Shown here: piece after piece, positions 42,592 through 52,507 of the stretch
Layout: each line of letters begins with the position of its first letter
Numbering within the stretch: the stretch's first letter is position 1
Source: Vibrio cidicii
Lineage (GTDB): Bacteria > Pseudomonadota > Gammaproteobacteria > Enterobacterales > Vibrionaceae
NCBI RefSeq assembly: GCF_009763805.1
Contig: NZ_CP046804.1
Coordinates: 2,418,001 to 2,482,000, forward strand
Length of the DNA: 64,000 nt
Direction of reading: 5' to 3'
The notes under the pieces: model-generated
Databases searched by the model: none
What the model was told of the DNA's origin: nothing
Seen by the model: the letters and a program-made list of their open reading frames with translations, nothing else
Position numbers and translations under genes: made by a program

Positions 42592-43730
42592 TGCACACTC
42601 TCCAACTCTTGCAATACTTTGAGACGCTCTTGAATAAAGCGCTGCGACTGACTGGAAATGCCCATTTTTTGCAGTGCTGCTTGGTAAGAGACCTGGGCAT
42701 CTTTTAACTGCAAGGCGCGCTCTTGCTGTATTGCCACGCCCAACCACCAGCGCGCATTGTCGCTGTCTAGCTGAATCAGTTGCTGATAACTCTCTAGTGC
42801 TATCTCGTCTTTTTTCAGTTTTTGCGCCAGCGCAGCGCGCATCGCCAAATAGTCTTGGCTCGGTGCAGCGCTTAGTGCCAACAAAGGGCTAAGCGCCGCT
42901 TCTTCTTGATCGGCTTTGAGTAACATTTTCGCCAGCGCCAAACGCAGCGTTTCGCCTTCCGGGTTAAGGTTGATGCCAGTTTGCAATAGCTCATACGCTT
43001 TGCGGTTATCCCCTTTGCCAAAATAGAGCGTCGCCAATTTTTGCCGCGTCATTTCATCGTTAGCGGTGTAGCGCAGCGCTTCGTTGTAGGACGACAAAGC
43101 AGTTTGCAGATCGCCCGCATCGAGCGCTTTTTCCGCGCGGCTGACCGACTTTTCGGCCAGTTGTGCAGGTGTCAGCTCCACTTGCTCAATCACCATAGTG
43201 GCGCTCGGGGCTGCGGGGGCGCTTGCGTTGTTGCTCTTTGCTCTCGTCGCTTGCGGCTTTTCTGCGGCTGTCGCTGCCATAGCGGCGGGCTTAGTAGTTG
43301 TGCTTTTCTCTTGCACAACCGGGCGAGTAGGCAGAGCGCGCTTTTCGTCTGCCTGCTTATGCGCGCTCATGTTTTTTTGTTGTTCTGGCTTTTTCTGCGC
43401 GGTGGGAACGGCGGAGAAAGGCTCCGCTAGCGTGAGTAACTCGGCTGGCGGCGTTTTTAATGTCGGAGACAGAGTCGCTGCGGCCTGAGTCGGCGCTGCG
43501 CTTGGCGCGCTAACGGCCATGTGGGTTATCGGCGCTTCTTGCATCGACGTCGACTGCGTAACAGCCCAGCCTCCCACGGCGAGACTTAAGCTAAAACCGA
43601 CAACGATCCAGAGAAAAGGCTTGCTGGACGGCAGACGCGGAATCTCCGCCCGTTGCAATTGAGCTGTGGTTTGTTTTTTGCTCGCCAGATCGGCCAGCGC
43701 TTGGTTAATTTCGCTCAAGTATGACTCCAT
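42588..43730 (-). CDS. mshN: MSHA biogenesis protein MshN
   Basis: A 380-residue inner-membrane protein with a cytoplasmic N-terminus, one membrane helix near residues 37-60 (FLWIVVGFSLSLAVGGWAV), an Ala/Pro/Lys-rich periplasmic linker and a C-terminal TPR domain (about 195-375). It probably links the MshM ATPase to the secretin MshL; that role follows from family knowledge. The start ATG at 43730 lies inside the end of mshM; a GTG-type start nine bases earlier is less likely. The stop overlaps mshE. Confidence 0.88.
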   Translation of the reverse strand: MESYLSEINQALADLASKKQTTAQLQRAEIPRLPSSKPFLWIVVGFSLSLAVGGWAVTQSTSMQEAPITHMAVSAPSAAPTQAAATLSPTLKTPPAELLTLAEPFSAVPTAQKKPEQQKNMSAHKQADEKRALPTRPVVQEKSTTTKPAAMAATAAEKPQATRAKSNNASAPAAPSATMVIEQVELTPAQLAEKSVSRAEKALDAGDLQTALSSYNEALRYTANDEMTRQKLATLYFGKGDNRKAYELLQTGINLNPEGETLRLALAKMLLKADQEEAALSPLLALSAAPSQDYLAMRAALAQKLKKDEIALESYQQLIQLDSDNARWWLGVAIQQERALQLKDAQVSYQAALQKMGISSQSQRFIQERLKVLQELESVQ

Positions 43731-44560
43731 CCCCACCAAATCGGGGTCGTAAACATCGGTTTGCAGGCATCAAAGGTGTCCTGCATCGCCAGATAGAGAT
43801 GACGGTTTGTCACCACCGCACTTTGCTGCTGATAGGCCAGTAATAACGCTTTGTGGCAAAGCTGATTCATCAGCCTCGGGATCCCTTTTGCGCTGCGCCA
43901 AAGCGCTTTTTTCTGCTCCAGAGTCAGCAAATCACTCCTGCCACCGGCTTTACTCAGCCGATTATCAAGATACGCCACCCCTTCTGCCACCGTGAGTGGG
44001 CGCAAGGTACAATTGAAGGTGATGCGCTGGCGCAGCTGTCTGAGCTCGTGCTGCGCCATGCGCTCATCCAGCTCTGGCTGACCAAACAGGACGATCTGCA
44101 ACAGTTTATCTTGCTCGGTTTCCAAATTGCCAAACAGGCGCAGTGTTTCCAGCGCCTCGAGTGGCAGCGCCTGCGCTTCATCAAGCAAGAGCACCGTCGA
44201 CTTGTGATCGCGCTTGGCGGCAATTAACGCCTGCTGAATGCGTGGCACTACATCGATGCTCTCCACTGAGCTTAATCCAAGCTCTCGCGCCACCGCCATT
44301 TGCAGCTCGCTGCCAGAAAGCACCGGAGTGGGCAGATAGACCAGTTGCGTGCGCTCACTTAGCTGCTCAATCAACATGCGGCACAGCATGGTTTTTCCCG
44401 TGCCCACTTCACCGGTCACTTTGATCACCCCTTCGCCCATCTCCAGTGCCGTGAGCACGGTTTGAATCGCCTCATAGTGAGGTGCCAAGCCTAAAAACAG
44501 CTCGGTATTGGGCGTTAACGAAAACGGCGCAAAGTGAAAACCAAAGTGTTGCCAATACAT
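43715..44560 (-). CDS. mshM: MSHA biogenesis AAA ATPase MshM
   Basis: A 281-residue AAA+ ATPase of the ExeA/GspA type. Walker A GEVGTGKTML is near residues 50-59 and Walker B LLLDEAQAL near 125-133. ExeA partners help place secretins in the peptidoglycan; with MshN it probably performs this for MshL. It lies 13 bases after mshL and overlaps mshN. Confidence 0.92.
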   Translation of the reverse strand: MYWQHFGFHFAPFSLTPNTELFLGLAPHYEAIQTVLTALEMGEGVIKVTGEVGTGKTMLCRMLIEQLSERTQLVYLPTPVLSGSELQMAVARELGLSSVESIDVVPRIQQALIAAKRDHKSTVLLLDEAQALPLEALETLRLFGNLETEQDKLLQIVLFGQPELDERMAQHELRQLRQRITFNCTLRPLTVAEGVAYLDNRLSKAGGRSDLLTLEQKKALWRSAKGIPRLMNQLCHKALLLAYQQQSAVVTNRHLYLAMQDTFDACKPMFTTPIWWGWSHT

Positions 44561-44573
44561 GTTTTTTCCGCAG

Positions 44574-46268
44574 TTATTCTGGGAACCATTCTTGCAGCAG
44601 ATCGCGCGAACGCTCTAACTCTTTCTGCCACGTGTTGACACCAACCACCGTTGGTTTAAGCAAAATCACCAGCTCGGTTTTTTGTGTCAGCTTGTTGGTA
44701 TTGCGAAACAGATGCCCCAAGGCAGGAATATCGCCTAAGAAGGGCACTTTCGATACTCGATCGATGGTGTTCGATTTCATCAAGCCACCAATCACCACTA
44801 CATCCCCATCGCGCGCGCGGATCACTGAGTCCGATTCACGAATGGAGCTTTTGGCAAGTGGTAGCGACACATCGGAAAAATTCCCGCCTAATTTGAGATT
44901 TTTGACGTCGGTTTCGACTTCGATCACCGCTGGGTGGACATGCAAGAAAACATTGCCGTTATCATCAATTTGCGGCGTAACATCGAGAGAAATGCCGGAG
45001 AAGAACGGGGTTAACGTCACTTCCGGCGCGACATTGGCGCTGTCTCCGGAACCCGCGACACTCGACATTGCCGTTACATAATACTCATCGCTGCCGACTT
45101 TAATCACCGCTTTCTGATTGTTCGCCGCCGTCACTCTCGGGCTAGATAAAACGTTAAGATCGCCTTGGGTCGACATAAAACTCAGTACTGCTTCAAAACT
45201 ACCACCTGAAACCACCATGTTGCTTTGACCACCAAGCAGTGAGCCAATTGAGCTTAACCCCGGTAGAGTCTGAGTCAATATATTGCCGTTATCATCTTTG
45301 GTGATGGCCCCTGAGCCAATTTGATATTGTGTTCCACCCGATGAGGTAAACATTTTTGACCAATTGATCCCTTGCTGATAGCCATCACTTAGGGTCACTT
45401 CCAAAATTTTCGTCTCGAGGATCACTTGGCGCTGCATACGCTGCTGGGAGACGCCCAAAAACTGACGCACTTCGCGAATCTCATCTGGGTAGGCGCGTAC
45501 GGTGATCACACTGGCTTGTGGCGTCACCACCACACTTTGCCCGTCACCTGAGCCAATCAGGCGACTGACCGCTTGCTGCAATAAGGGCCAGAAATTACTT
45601 TCGGTAACCGTGTCAATACGAGTCCCGCCCCCCGCCGTCGTTGAGCTATCTTTAGAGCTACCCGATGAATTACTGCTGGAATCACTGGAACTGTTTGAAC
45701 TCGATTTCGATGAACTGCTAGAGCCACTGGAACCGCTGGACGTTACTGAGCTGGTGACAATACTGGTCAGAGAGCGGCCAGAGCGTTGAAACTGGATATA
45801 GTCAACCGGGATCGTCACGGTGCGCAGCCCTGCCGGATAGACTTGGATCACTTTGCCCGTTTTGACCACATCGTAGCCATACATGTCTTGCACTACGGAT
45901 AAGATGTCATCGAGAGTCACATCGCTGACATTCAGAGTAATGCGACCAGCCACATTTGGATGGACAGCAACACTAAATTCGGTGCCTTTGACCAGAGAGG
46001 CAAAAAAAGCGCGCGCTTCAACTTGGTTAGCTTGAATGCGAAAACGCTTCAGGGTTTTGTCGCTATTATCGAAGTCGTCATTGCCCAGTTCCGGCATCAG
46101 ATCGTCTTGCACCGACGCGGGCAGCTCATCGAGCGCGCGACTGTTGCTTTCATTGATTGATTGATTCAAGGTCTGCTTAATCTCAACAGGATCGCGATGC
46201 CCCATGGCACAACCAAGCAAAGAGGCTGAGACGATTCCAACTACAATCTTTCGCATCATTTGATTCAA
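44574..46268 (-). CDS. mshL: MSHA outer-membrane secretin MshL
   Basis: A 564-residue secretin lipoprotein that forms the outer-membrane channel for the pilus. The lipobox SLLGC ends at Cys20. Periplasmic N-domains come first, followed by the secretin domain with the family signature VPFLGDIPALGHLFRN near the C-terminus. Between two N-domains, near residues 175-215, lies an unusual run of serine with a few Gly, Asn, Asp and Lys. The length and order in the operon match MshL of other Vibrio. Confidence 0.94.
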   Translation of the reverse strand: MNQMMRKIVVGIVSASLLGCAMGHRDPVEIKQTLNQSINESNSRALDELPASVQDDLMPELGNDDFDNSDKTLKRFRIQANQVEARAFFASLVKGTEFSVAVHPNVAGRITLNVSDVTLDDILSVVQDMYGYDVVKTGKVIQVYPAGLRTVTIPVDYIQFQRSGRSLTSIVTSSVTSSGSSGSSSSSKSSSNSSSDSSSNSSGSSKDSSTTAGGGTRIDTVTESNFWPLLQQAVSRLIGSGDGQSVVVTPQASVITVRAYPDEIREVRQFLGVSQQRMQRQVILETKILEVTLSDGYQQGINWSKMFTSSGGTQYQIGSGAITKDDNGNILTQTLPGLSSIGSLLGGQSNMVVSGGSFEAVLSFMSTQGDLNVLSSPRVTAANNQKAVIKVGSDEYYVTAMSSVAGSGDSANVAPEVTLTPFFSGISLDVTPQIDDNGNVFLHVHPAVIEVETDVKNLKLGGNFSDVSLPLAKSSIRESDSVIRARDGDVVVIGGLMKSNTIDRVSKVPFLGDIPALGHLFRNTNKLTQKTELVILLKPTVVGVNTWQKELERSRDLLQEWFPE

Positions 46269-46274
46269 CCTTAC

Positions 46275-46598
46275 TTATTGTTTTACATCTAAATTAAACA
46301 GTTCAAGCTGCCATTGGCGCGTACCTTGCGCTAACGTCACTACCTCAGGAGTCACTTTCTGCACGCGAAAACCGCGCAACACATCACCGCGGGCGACGAC
46401 TTGGTCATCCATCACCGCCACGCATTCGCGCTCACTCTCACACACGATACTTTGCAAATTCGGTAAACTCACTGTCCGATGGGTCGACTGGGCTTGCACT
46501 GGCGCAGGCGCCATCCACGACAGCGGCGCAGTTGGGTCTTGCGCGGCCCAACTTGGCAGCGTTAGCAAGCACAGCCACAACATCACTATTCTAACCAC
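46275..46598 (-). CDS. mshK: MSHA biogenesis protein MshK
   Basis: A 107-residue periplasmic protein with an N-terminal signal peptide (MVRIVMLWLCLLTLPSWA). It resembles the PilP/GspC-like connectors between the inner-membrane complex and the secretin, and its gene is directly upstream of mshL. Its start overlaps the mshJ end by eight bases. There is a single disulphide candidate (CESERECV). Confidence 0.85.
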   Translation of the reverse strand: MVRIVMLWLCLLTLPSWAAQDPTAPLSWMAPAPVQAQSTHRTVSLPNLQSIVCESERECVAVMDDQVVARGDVLRGFRVQKVTPEVVTLAQGTRQWQLELFNLDVKQ

Positions 46599-47241
46599 CG
46601 ATAAACTCCTGTCTCGTGCCCAAGGTATACACTTGCAGAATCAATCGCGCCTGCGGATAGTTTTCTACCTTGTAATGGAAACTGCGCCAATAATAGTTCA
46701 CCGGTAGGTTCTCCAGTTGATTGAGATAATTGACCACTGCAAAGTAGCTGCCAGTCAGCTCAAGGCGCACGGGGTGGACGTAGTAGCCCGAGTAAGCCGA
46801 GTTTTGCGCATCGCCACCAATGGGCTCTGCGGTTAACGACTCCAGTGAGACCAATTTGATGCCGCTACTGGTGTCGAGCACGCTTTCCAAAAGGGCCGCC
46901 ATCTGGCTCGGCGAGATCAAATTGCTCACCACCTCTGAAAGCTGCATGTCGAGCTCTTGGCTTCTTTGCATTAGGTTCTTAAGTTCAATATCGACCTCTT
47001 GGTTAGGATCTTTATTCAGCTTAGCCTGAATCACCAGCAGCTCCCCTTCATGGCGCTGGTTATTCAACACCAGTGCTGATAACTGCGTTTTTTGCGCTTC
47101 CAACGCTTTCCACAAAGGTTCAAGCAGCAGTGTCGAAACGCTAAGCACTATCACCACCAAACCACACAGGGTAATCAAGCCTTTTTCTCGGCCACTCAAT
47201 GCGATGAACTTGTCGTTAAGTTCTTTCCACCACGAAGTCAT
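46591..47241 (-). CDS. mshJ: MSHA biogenesis protein MshJ
   Basis: A 216-residue bitopic protein of the GspM/PilO type. A membrane helix lies near residues 20-42 (LITLCGLVVIVLSVSTLLLEP), followed by a coiled coil and a ferredoxin-like periplasmic domain. It belongs to the inner-membrane alignment complex with MshI and MshK. Its start overlaps the mshI stop. Confidence 0.88.
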   Translation of the reverse strand: MTSWWKELNDKFIALSGREKGLITLCGLVVIVLSVSTLLLEPLWKALEAQKTQLSALVLNNQRHEGELLVIQAKLNKDPNQEVDIELKNLMQRSQELDMQLSEVVSNLISPSQMAALLESVLDTSSGIKLVSLESLTAEPIGGDAQNSAYSGYYVHPVRLELTGSYFAVVNYLNQLENLPVNYYWRSFHYKVENYPQARLILQVYTLGTRQEFIGG

Positions 47242-48681
47242 TATTTACCCTCTGCGCGAGTTCTGAGTTCAAAGGTAATCACATCCTGTTCATTGCGGCC
47301 TAAACGAACTTTTTCAAAGTTACGACCAACTAAGCTCACTTCCTGCTTAAACTGGTTTACCCAGTTGGGCACCACACTGGCACTACGAGCCAGCCCTTTT
47401 AAATCGAGTCGATCATGCGTGATGTAGATGTCGCTCAGAGAGATGTCATTTCTGCCCAGTTTAGCCAGCGCTTGCATGATATCTGAGTAACCACCTTGGC
47501 GAGATTGATCATAATTGCCGACCGCCGCCAACGAAGCTTGCGTGGCCTGAATTTGCTGCTTTAAGCGTTCCACTGCGGCGAGCTTTTCTGCAGACGGTTT
47601 ATGCGCCGCCAATTTTGCCTGCTGCGCGGCCAACTGCTGCTTAAATTGTTGTGCTTGTGCTTGTGCAACGGCCAACTCTTGAGCGAGCTGCGCCTGCTGC
47701 CAGCGCGCCAATCCATACATGCCACCAAGAACAAGCGCAGCGAGAAACCAAGAGGCAAGTAGCGTGGTGAGATTAAAGCGAGCTCGCTTTGGCTTGAGAT
47801 GTTCTGGGTAAAGATTAACCGAGGGCAATCCGAGTGAACGTGCCGTATTGACGACGATTTGCCCGCACTGCAGTGCTGGCGAGGCGAGCACAGACGTTGT
47901 CGCAGTCAGACGCTCACTCAGTGCGGCCACCAGCGCATTTTGATCTTCATCGTCACAGCAGATTTTCAGTTGATTGAGCGTCACCCCTTTCAATTGTGAG
48001 GAGAGGTAATCCATTGAACGCTGCAACTCCAGCGCCAGTCCATCAAGTTGCAAGGCACTGGCGGACTCCCCCGTCAGTGGCGGGTAGACAGAGCGGATGG
48101 TGCGCTGAAAAGTGGGGGTATAATCCACGAATGCGCCGAGTTTAAACTGCCCTTTATGGCTGCGTTGCAGCAAAATGAAGTTCGCCAAATCGCCTGCGCT
48201 GTGCGCCCATACCTCATCTTCAGGAATAATGGCATCCAATTCGCATTGATTGCGCAGAAGCACGTCGATAATTTTATCGACTACTTTTTTGGCCAATACG
48301 TAGACTTGGATCTTGTTGTCACCGGGCAACAAGCGCCCATCGGCGACAATGTCGCTCACTCTCTCAGAGATGAGATCTTTGACAAGAAAAGGCAGCGCCG
48401 CAGGCCATTCGCTGCGTGGAATCGCGGGCTTATCTAACTGGAAGATTTGGTAGTGATGGCTGGCCAGAAACGATAGAAACTCGCTGCCCTGGCGTGGCTT
48501 TCAGTTGCAAAAGATGCGCTAGGCTTTTTTCCCAGCTACTACTGATAGGCTCAACGTGTGCGGGTTGGTCGTGTTGTGCGCTCGAGGCAAAATAGACCGC
48601 ATCGGGCTGCAATAAGGCAACATGATGATGGCCTTGCTGAGACTGGCCTTTCAGCTTCGCGAACAACGACTGCACATTCAT
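47241..48681 (-). CDS. mshI: MSHA biogenesis protein MshI, apparent frameshift
   Basis: An inner-membrane alignment protein of the PilM-PilN/GspL type: cytoplasmic actin-like domain, one membrane helix (LLASWFLAALVLGGMYGLARW), a long coiled coil rich in Gln and Ala, then a PilN-like domain. The visible frames stop at 48430 and restart at 48359. Removing one base in GAAAC at 48467-48471 gives QRVSIVLASHHYQIFQLDKP and 479 residues. A second GAAAC at 48476-48480 could also restore the frame but gives a less natural strand. It begins 12 bases after csrD. Confidence 0.88.
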
Positions 48682-48693
48682 TTAGAGTTCCAC

Positions 48694-50688
48694 TTATTTC
48701 CGTCGCCAGCGATTACGTCTCCCTGGCTTGACTTGTTTATCTTCATTTTTCACTGGCGGCGGCAGCAGTTGCGATTCTTGGCTAAAGTAGCGTCCCTGGC
48801 CACCGTGAATGCCTAACTCAACTAAGGTGTCCCACTCTTGCTGGGTCTCCACACCGACCGCAATCACCCGAGCCTTTGTACCTTCACCAGCACCCAGCAT
48901 ACTGCGCACAAACAGTTGATTTTCATGCCGCTTTTCGATGTTTTTTGCCAAGCTTCGATGCAGTTTCAAATAATCTACGTGCAGATCTTTCAGATAATGA
49001 GTACTGACGATGGTTCTACCAGCTTGCCCGACCACCAACTGACAACCTAAGCCTTTGAGCATTTTTGCTACTGGTCGCATATAGTCGAGGTGTCGCACCA
49101 GATGGCTTTCAACAAACTCGAAGCTTAATAAAGCGCGCTGTTCACTAGTTAACTGTAGCAGTTCATCACGGAACCATTTGAAATGGCGGCGGTTTGCAAA
49201 AGGAGTGACATTCACATTCAGAGAAAAAGGCACGCTCTGCTGAGTGGACGAACGCAAAAAACCAAATGCTTTACTTAACACCGCCCTATCCATTTGGCTT
49301 TCAAACCCGACTTGCTTGAGCGCCGACATGTACCTCGACGCTTTCACAATCCCATTTTCCGGATCGTGAATTCGGCACGTTAATTCAGTATGTAGTAAAT
49401 CCAACTGATTGTTATTTAATAGATAAGCGGGCTGTCCAAAGAGTAACACACTTTCAGCATGCAGTGTTGTCTCAAAAATGGTACGCCATTTCACGCTGCC
49501 GCGGATCTCATCGATCTGGTTCCACTTTTTAAAGCGACTCCAGTTGTTATTGTTCTGCAGTTGCGCACTGCGCAGGGCGGTTTCCGCTTCGTTCATGATC
49601 TGGTTGTGGCGCTCCCCTTCCTGATACATAGTGATACCGATATGGCACCAGTTCTCTTTGTCGAGAGGATACGGCGGGTGCAGTTTTTCCAGTTGACGAA
49701 TACACTGTGAAGCAAGGTTGGCCACATCTTTAGCACTTTGATGGGGAATAAAGAGTGCAAAATCGGCGTTGTAATAGCGAGAAAAGACCACATCGGGATA
49801 ACGTTGCACAAGATTGGACAGCAAACTGCCCACTTCGACAATGAACTCATCGGCGATCAGTTTGTCATTCTCTTCCAATACGCTTTTCCAATCGGCAATA
49901 CGTACCAGCACCACACCACCTTGCGCACCGCTCTCTTGTAACGCCGACTCTAATTTGTTGTCGAACAACACGCGATTGGCTGTGCCTGTCAGCTTATCAA
50001 GAAAAGTCTGGGTACGAATAAAGGTATCAAAGCGGCTACGTTCTTGCCGTGCATCTTGCAGCTCTTCAATTAAACGATCCAACGCTTCACTGGCCGTGTA
50101 GGGCCACTCTTGCTCGTCACCTTTGGCAAACTGTTCGACCCTTCCGGCTAAAATCATCCGCCCACGCTCTTCGAGCAACTCTGAGCCATGCAACTGCGCT
50201 TTTAACCATTTCAGGCCGCGCATTAAGCAGAAGATGATTAACCCGACCGCTAGGGTGATCGACCAAAACGCTTGCAGCGAGTAACCAAAACCAACATAAG
50301 GTGGCACCGCTTTAAATTCGACGTGATAACCGGGATTGCGTTCGAGCTGATAACGTTGCTCGTAAAGGCGATTGGGGTCAATTTGTGGCGAAGTATCTTT
50401 GAAACGGTAAACCACGCCGGAATCGGTGGAAAGCTTCATTTCGACAATGTTGGACGCTTGCAGCATTTTGGGCATCCAGCGCTGCATGGAATAGGCGGCA
50501 TCCGGATCTTCCATCTCCTTGTCCAGCACTTCGACAATGCCAGCCAAATAGTGGTTGAGATATTCCTGCCCAAGCCGTTTAAACGACAACGTGCCGCCGA
50601 CAAAAAGAATGAACATGGCGCTGATCACGATGACAGTGACGAAAGCCACGAGGCGAGTGCTAAGCTTGAGAGTTGGGGTATACCTCAT
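48694..50688 (-). CDS. csrD: RNase E specificity factor CsrD (MshH)
   Basis: A 664-residue inner-membrane protein with two N-terminal membrane helices (about 13-35 and 150-172), then degenerate GGDEF and EAL domains. In the GGDEF position it reads SRYYNADFALFI, and the EAL motif is missing, so it should neither make nor cleave c-di-GMP. E. coli CsrD targets the CsrB/CsrC small RNAs to RNase E and thereby frees CsrA. In Vibrio the gene precedes the msh operon and is also called mshH. It is followed by mshI after 12 bases. Confidence 0.92.
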   Translation of the reverse strand: MRYTPTLKLSTRLVAFVTVIVISAMFILFVGGTLSFKRLGQEYLNHYLAGIVEVLDKEMEDPDAAYSMQRWMPKMLQASNIVEMKLSTDSGVVYRFKDTSPQIDPNRLYEQRYQLERNPGYHVEFKAVPPYVGFGYSLQAFWSITLAVGLIIFCLMRGLKWLKAQLHGSELLEERGRMILAGRVEQFAKGDEQEWPYTASEALDRLIEELQDARQERSRFDTFIRTQTFLDKLTGTANRVLFDNKLESALQESGAQGGVVLVRIADWKSVLEENDKLIADEFIVEVGSLLSNLVQRYPDVVFSRYYNADFALFIPHQSAKDVANLASQCIRQLEKLHPPYPLDKENWCHIGITMYQEGERHNQIMNEAETALRSAQLQNNNNWSRFKKWNQIDEIRGSVKWRTIFETTLHAESVLLFGQPAYLLNNNQLDLLHTELTCRIHDPENGIVKASRYMSALKQVGFESQMDRAVLSKAFGFLRSSTQQSVPFSLNVNVTPFANRRHFKWFRDELLQLTSEQRALLSFEFVESHLVRHLDYMRPVAKMLKGLGCQLVVGQAGRTIVSTHYLKDLHVDYLKLHRSLAKNIEKRHENQLFVRSMLGAGEGTKARVIAVGVETQQEWDTLVELGIHGGQGRYFSQESQLLPPPVKNEDKQVKPGRRNRWRRK

Positions 50689-50795
50689 GAATACCGAATT
50701 CCTTTTCCATTCATCATATACCGTATTGATCTATATATACTTGATAAGAGAATGGTTAACAATCTAATGACTTAAGATGTGAGAAGTGTCATTGA

Positions 50796-50819
50796 AAAAG
50801 CCGCGGGATCGCGGCTTTT
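50796..50819 (-). terminator. Terminator after ssb
   Basis: A 10-bp stem (AAAAGCCGCG at 50796-50805 with 50810-50819, loop GGAT) is followed on the minus strand by T. It lies between ssb and csrD. Confidence 0.85.
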
Positions 50820-50838
50820 GGTAGGTCTCAAGTAACCG

Positions 50839-51381
50839 TCAGAAAGGAATATCGTCATCGAAATCCATTGGCGGTTCGTTGTACTGCGGCTGAGATTGCT
50901 GCGGCGCATGCTGCTGTGCAGGTGCTTGATATGACTGCTGCTGATGCGCGGCTGGCTGTTGCGGCTGTCCCCACCCACCTTGCTGCTGCGCTTGAGGTGC
51001 ACCACCCATCGCTGGCGCGCCGCCTTGCTGGCGTCCACCCAGCATCTGCATCACACCGCTGTAGCCTTGTACCACAATGTCCGTTGAGTAGCGATCTTGA
51101 CCATTTTGATCTTGCCATTTGCGCGTCTGCAATTGGCCTTCAATGTAAACCTGAGAGCCTTTACGCAGGTATTCACCTGCGACTTCAGCGAGTTTTCCAT
51201 ACAGGGTAACACGATGCCATTCCGTTTTTTCACGCGGTTCGCCAGTCGCTTTGTCGCGCCAAGTTTCCGAAGTAGCAACGGTAATGTTAGCCACTGCACC
51301 GCCGCTTGGCATATAACGAATTTCAGGGTCGTTCCCTAGGTTCCCTACCAAGATTACTTTATTAATTCCACGGCTGGCCAT
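50839..51381 (-). CDS. ssb: Single-stranded DNA-binding protein SSB
   Basis: A 180-residue SSB. The OB fold occupies residues 1-112 ([37 protein letters not shown]), a Gln/Gly/Pro-rich linker follows (about 115-168), and the acidic tip MDFDDDIPF binds HolC and many repair proteins. The gene is divergent from qstR, as in other Vibrio. A CTGT-ACAG pair at 51442-51456 with seven bases between the half-sites lies upstream but has the wrong spacing for a LexA box. Confidence 0.97.
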   Translation of the reverse strand: MASRGINKVILVGNLGNDPEIRYMPSGGAVANITVATSETWRDKATGEPREKTEWHRVTLYGKLAEVAGEYLRKGSQVYIEGQLQTRKWQDQNGQDRYSTDIVVQGYSGVMQMLGGRQQGGAPAMGGAPQAQQQGGWGQPQQPAAHQQQSYQAPAQQHAPQQSQPQYNEPPMDFDDDIPF

Positions 51382-51676
51382 GATGTGCTCCGTTTAAGCT
51401 GTCGGTACTAAATTTTAGCGCATTAGGATAGCACGCTTTGTCTGTGGTAAAAACAGTCAAAAGAGTGTCTGATTTAACACTCAGCAATAAAAGCCTCATC
51501 GCGCATTTTTTCAGAGCAGCTAAACGCTTTTTCTCTCTGACAAACTGCTCATTTACTTACCGCTTTGAAACTCGACGCATTTCATTTCAGCCCTGCTGGT
51601 ATTGACCTGCCATCAATGACAATTTCTCACTCATCCCCCTTGTCATTAGGTCAACTTTTATCTTTCGGAGCCACAC

Positions 51677-52324
51677 ATGAGAAAATCCTCCTATGCCAGA
51701 AGCTTGTTCTTTCTCCAGCGAGCAAACGCACAACCCCCAGCATTTATTGATACCTTAGCGCGCGCCATCGAGCTTCCCATACCAGCAATTACCACAGAAA
51801 CCTTGATGCGAACCGATCCCTTGCACCGTAACCGCATCTTGTTGATCGACTATCAAGAACACAAAGTATTGCTGTTACAAATTAGAAATCTGCCACTGAT
51901 CTGCAAAAACTTTGAAACCATCATTTTCAACGTACCAAAACGATTGAGCACCGATGAGCTGCTCGGCCTTGGACAGAGCAAAGCGGTTTTCTACGCAGAT
52001 TGCAGCATGGAAAAAATTGCCGAAGGCGTTATTGCCGTGATTGAAGGGCAAAACTGGCTACCTCGCCACGTTCAGGCGCAGCTTCTGCATTACTACCGCA
52101 ATATGTTCAACACCCATACCGCACCCGCCAATGTAGATTTGACCATTCGCGAAATTCAAGTGCTACGCTGCTTACAAGCAGGAGCGAGCAATGCTCACAT
52201 CGCCGAAGATCTGTTTATCAGCGAGTACACGGTCAAATCACATCTTTATCAGATTTTTAAAAAGCTCTCGGTAAAAAATCGTCTTCAGGCCACCGCCTGG
52301 GCCGATCAACATCTACTCTCGTAA
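51677..52324 (+). CDS. qstR: LuxR-family regulator QstR
   Basis: A 215-residue LuxR/CsgD-type regulator. The N-terminal receiver-like domain lacks a clear phosphorylation site; the C-terminal HTH runs from about residue 150 (LTIREIQVLRCLQAGASNAHIAEDLFISEYTVKSHLYQIFKKL). The place between ssb and galU-uvrA, and the length, match QstR of V. cholerae, which acts under TfoX and quorum sensing to turn on late competence genes and type VI secretion. GGAG lies six bases before the ATG. The stop codon lies in an 18-bp direct duplication. Confidence 0.85.
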   Translation: MRKSSYARSLFFLQRANAQPPAFIDTLARAIELPIPAITTETLMRTDPLHRNRILLIDYQEHKVLLLQIRNLPLICKNFETIIFNVPKRLSTDELLGLGQSKAVFYADCSMEKIAEGVIAVIEGQNWLPRHVQAQLLHYYRNMFNTHTAPANVDLTIREIQVLRCLQAGASNAHIAEDLFISEYTVKSHLYQIFKKLSVKNRLQATAWADQHLLS

Positions 52325-52346
52325 CAAAATCTACTCTCGTAACAAA
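52311..52346. repeat. 18-bp tandem duplication across the qstR stop
   Basis: ATCTACTCTCGTAACAAA occurs twice in direct contact, at 52311-52328 and 52329-52346. The first copy contains the last codons and TAA stop of qstR (52322-52324), so the protein is unaffected. Confidence 0.95.
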
Positions 52347-52372
52347 ATGGGCAGAATTTGTGGTTTGTTTAT

Positions 52373-52439
52373 AGGGCATCGCTCGCTCTCGGGTTAGAAT
52401 CGCAGCATCTTATGCAGCCAACCGTGCAGCGAGCGCCCT
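52373..52439 (+). promoter_or_regulatory. Long stem-loop in the galU leader
   Basis: AGGGC and GCTCGCT (52373-52387, with a three-base bulge) pair with AGCGAGCGCCCT at 52428-52439. The stem is followed by TTT. It may act as a weak terminator for qstR or as 5' structure of the galU mRNA. Confidence 0.45.
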
Positions 52440-52507
52440 TTCATGCGCCTGTCACACTCAGTTTGCTATCGTAATGGGCTGCAACCACAGTTAAAGGACG
52501 CCGTTTG

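Noticed and set aside
42591..42747. N-terminal extension of MshE
   Set aside because: The 52 extra residues lie inside mshN, are not seen in MshE and end at an ATG that overlaps the mshN stop, which is the natural start.
48476..48480. Alternative site for the mshI break
   Set aside because: It restores the frame too, but gives RVLSFLASHH in place of RVSIVLASHH, a less typical beta strand.
31815..48681. Real decay of the MSHA locus into pseudogenes
   Set aside because: Seven of the thirteen frame breaks fall in msh genes, but the remaining frames are perfectly conserved, and the same GTTTC error is in rapA, maf, lysC, metH and yjgN. One common artefact explains all better than independent loss.
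51442..51456. LexA box upstream of ssb
   Set aside because: CTGT and ACAG are separated by seven bases instead of eight, so the geometry is wrong.
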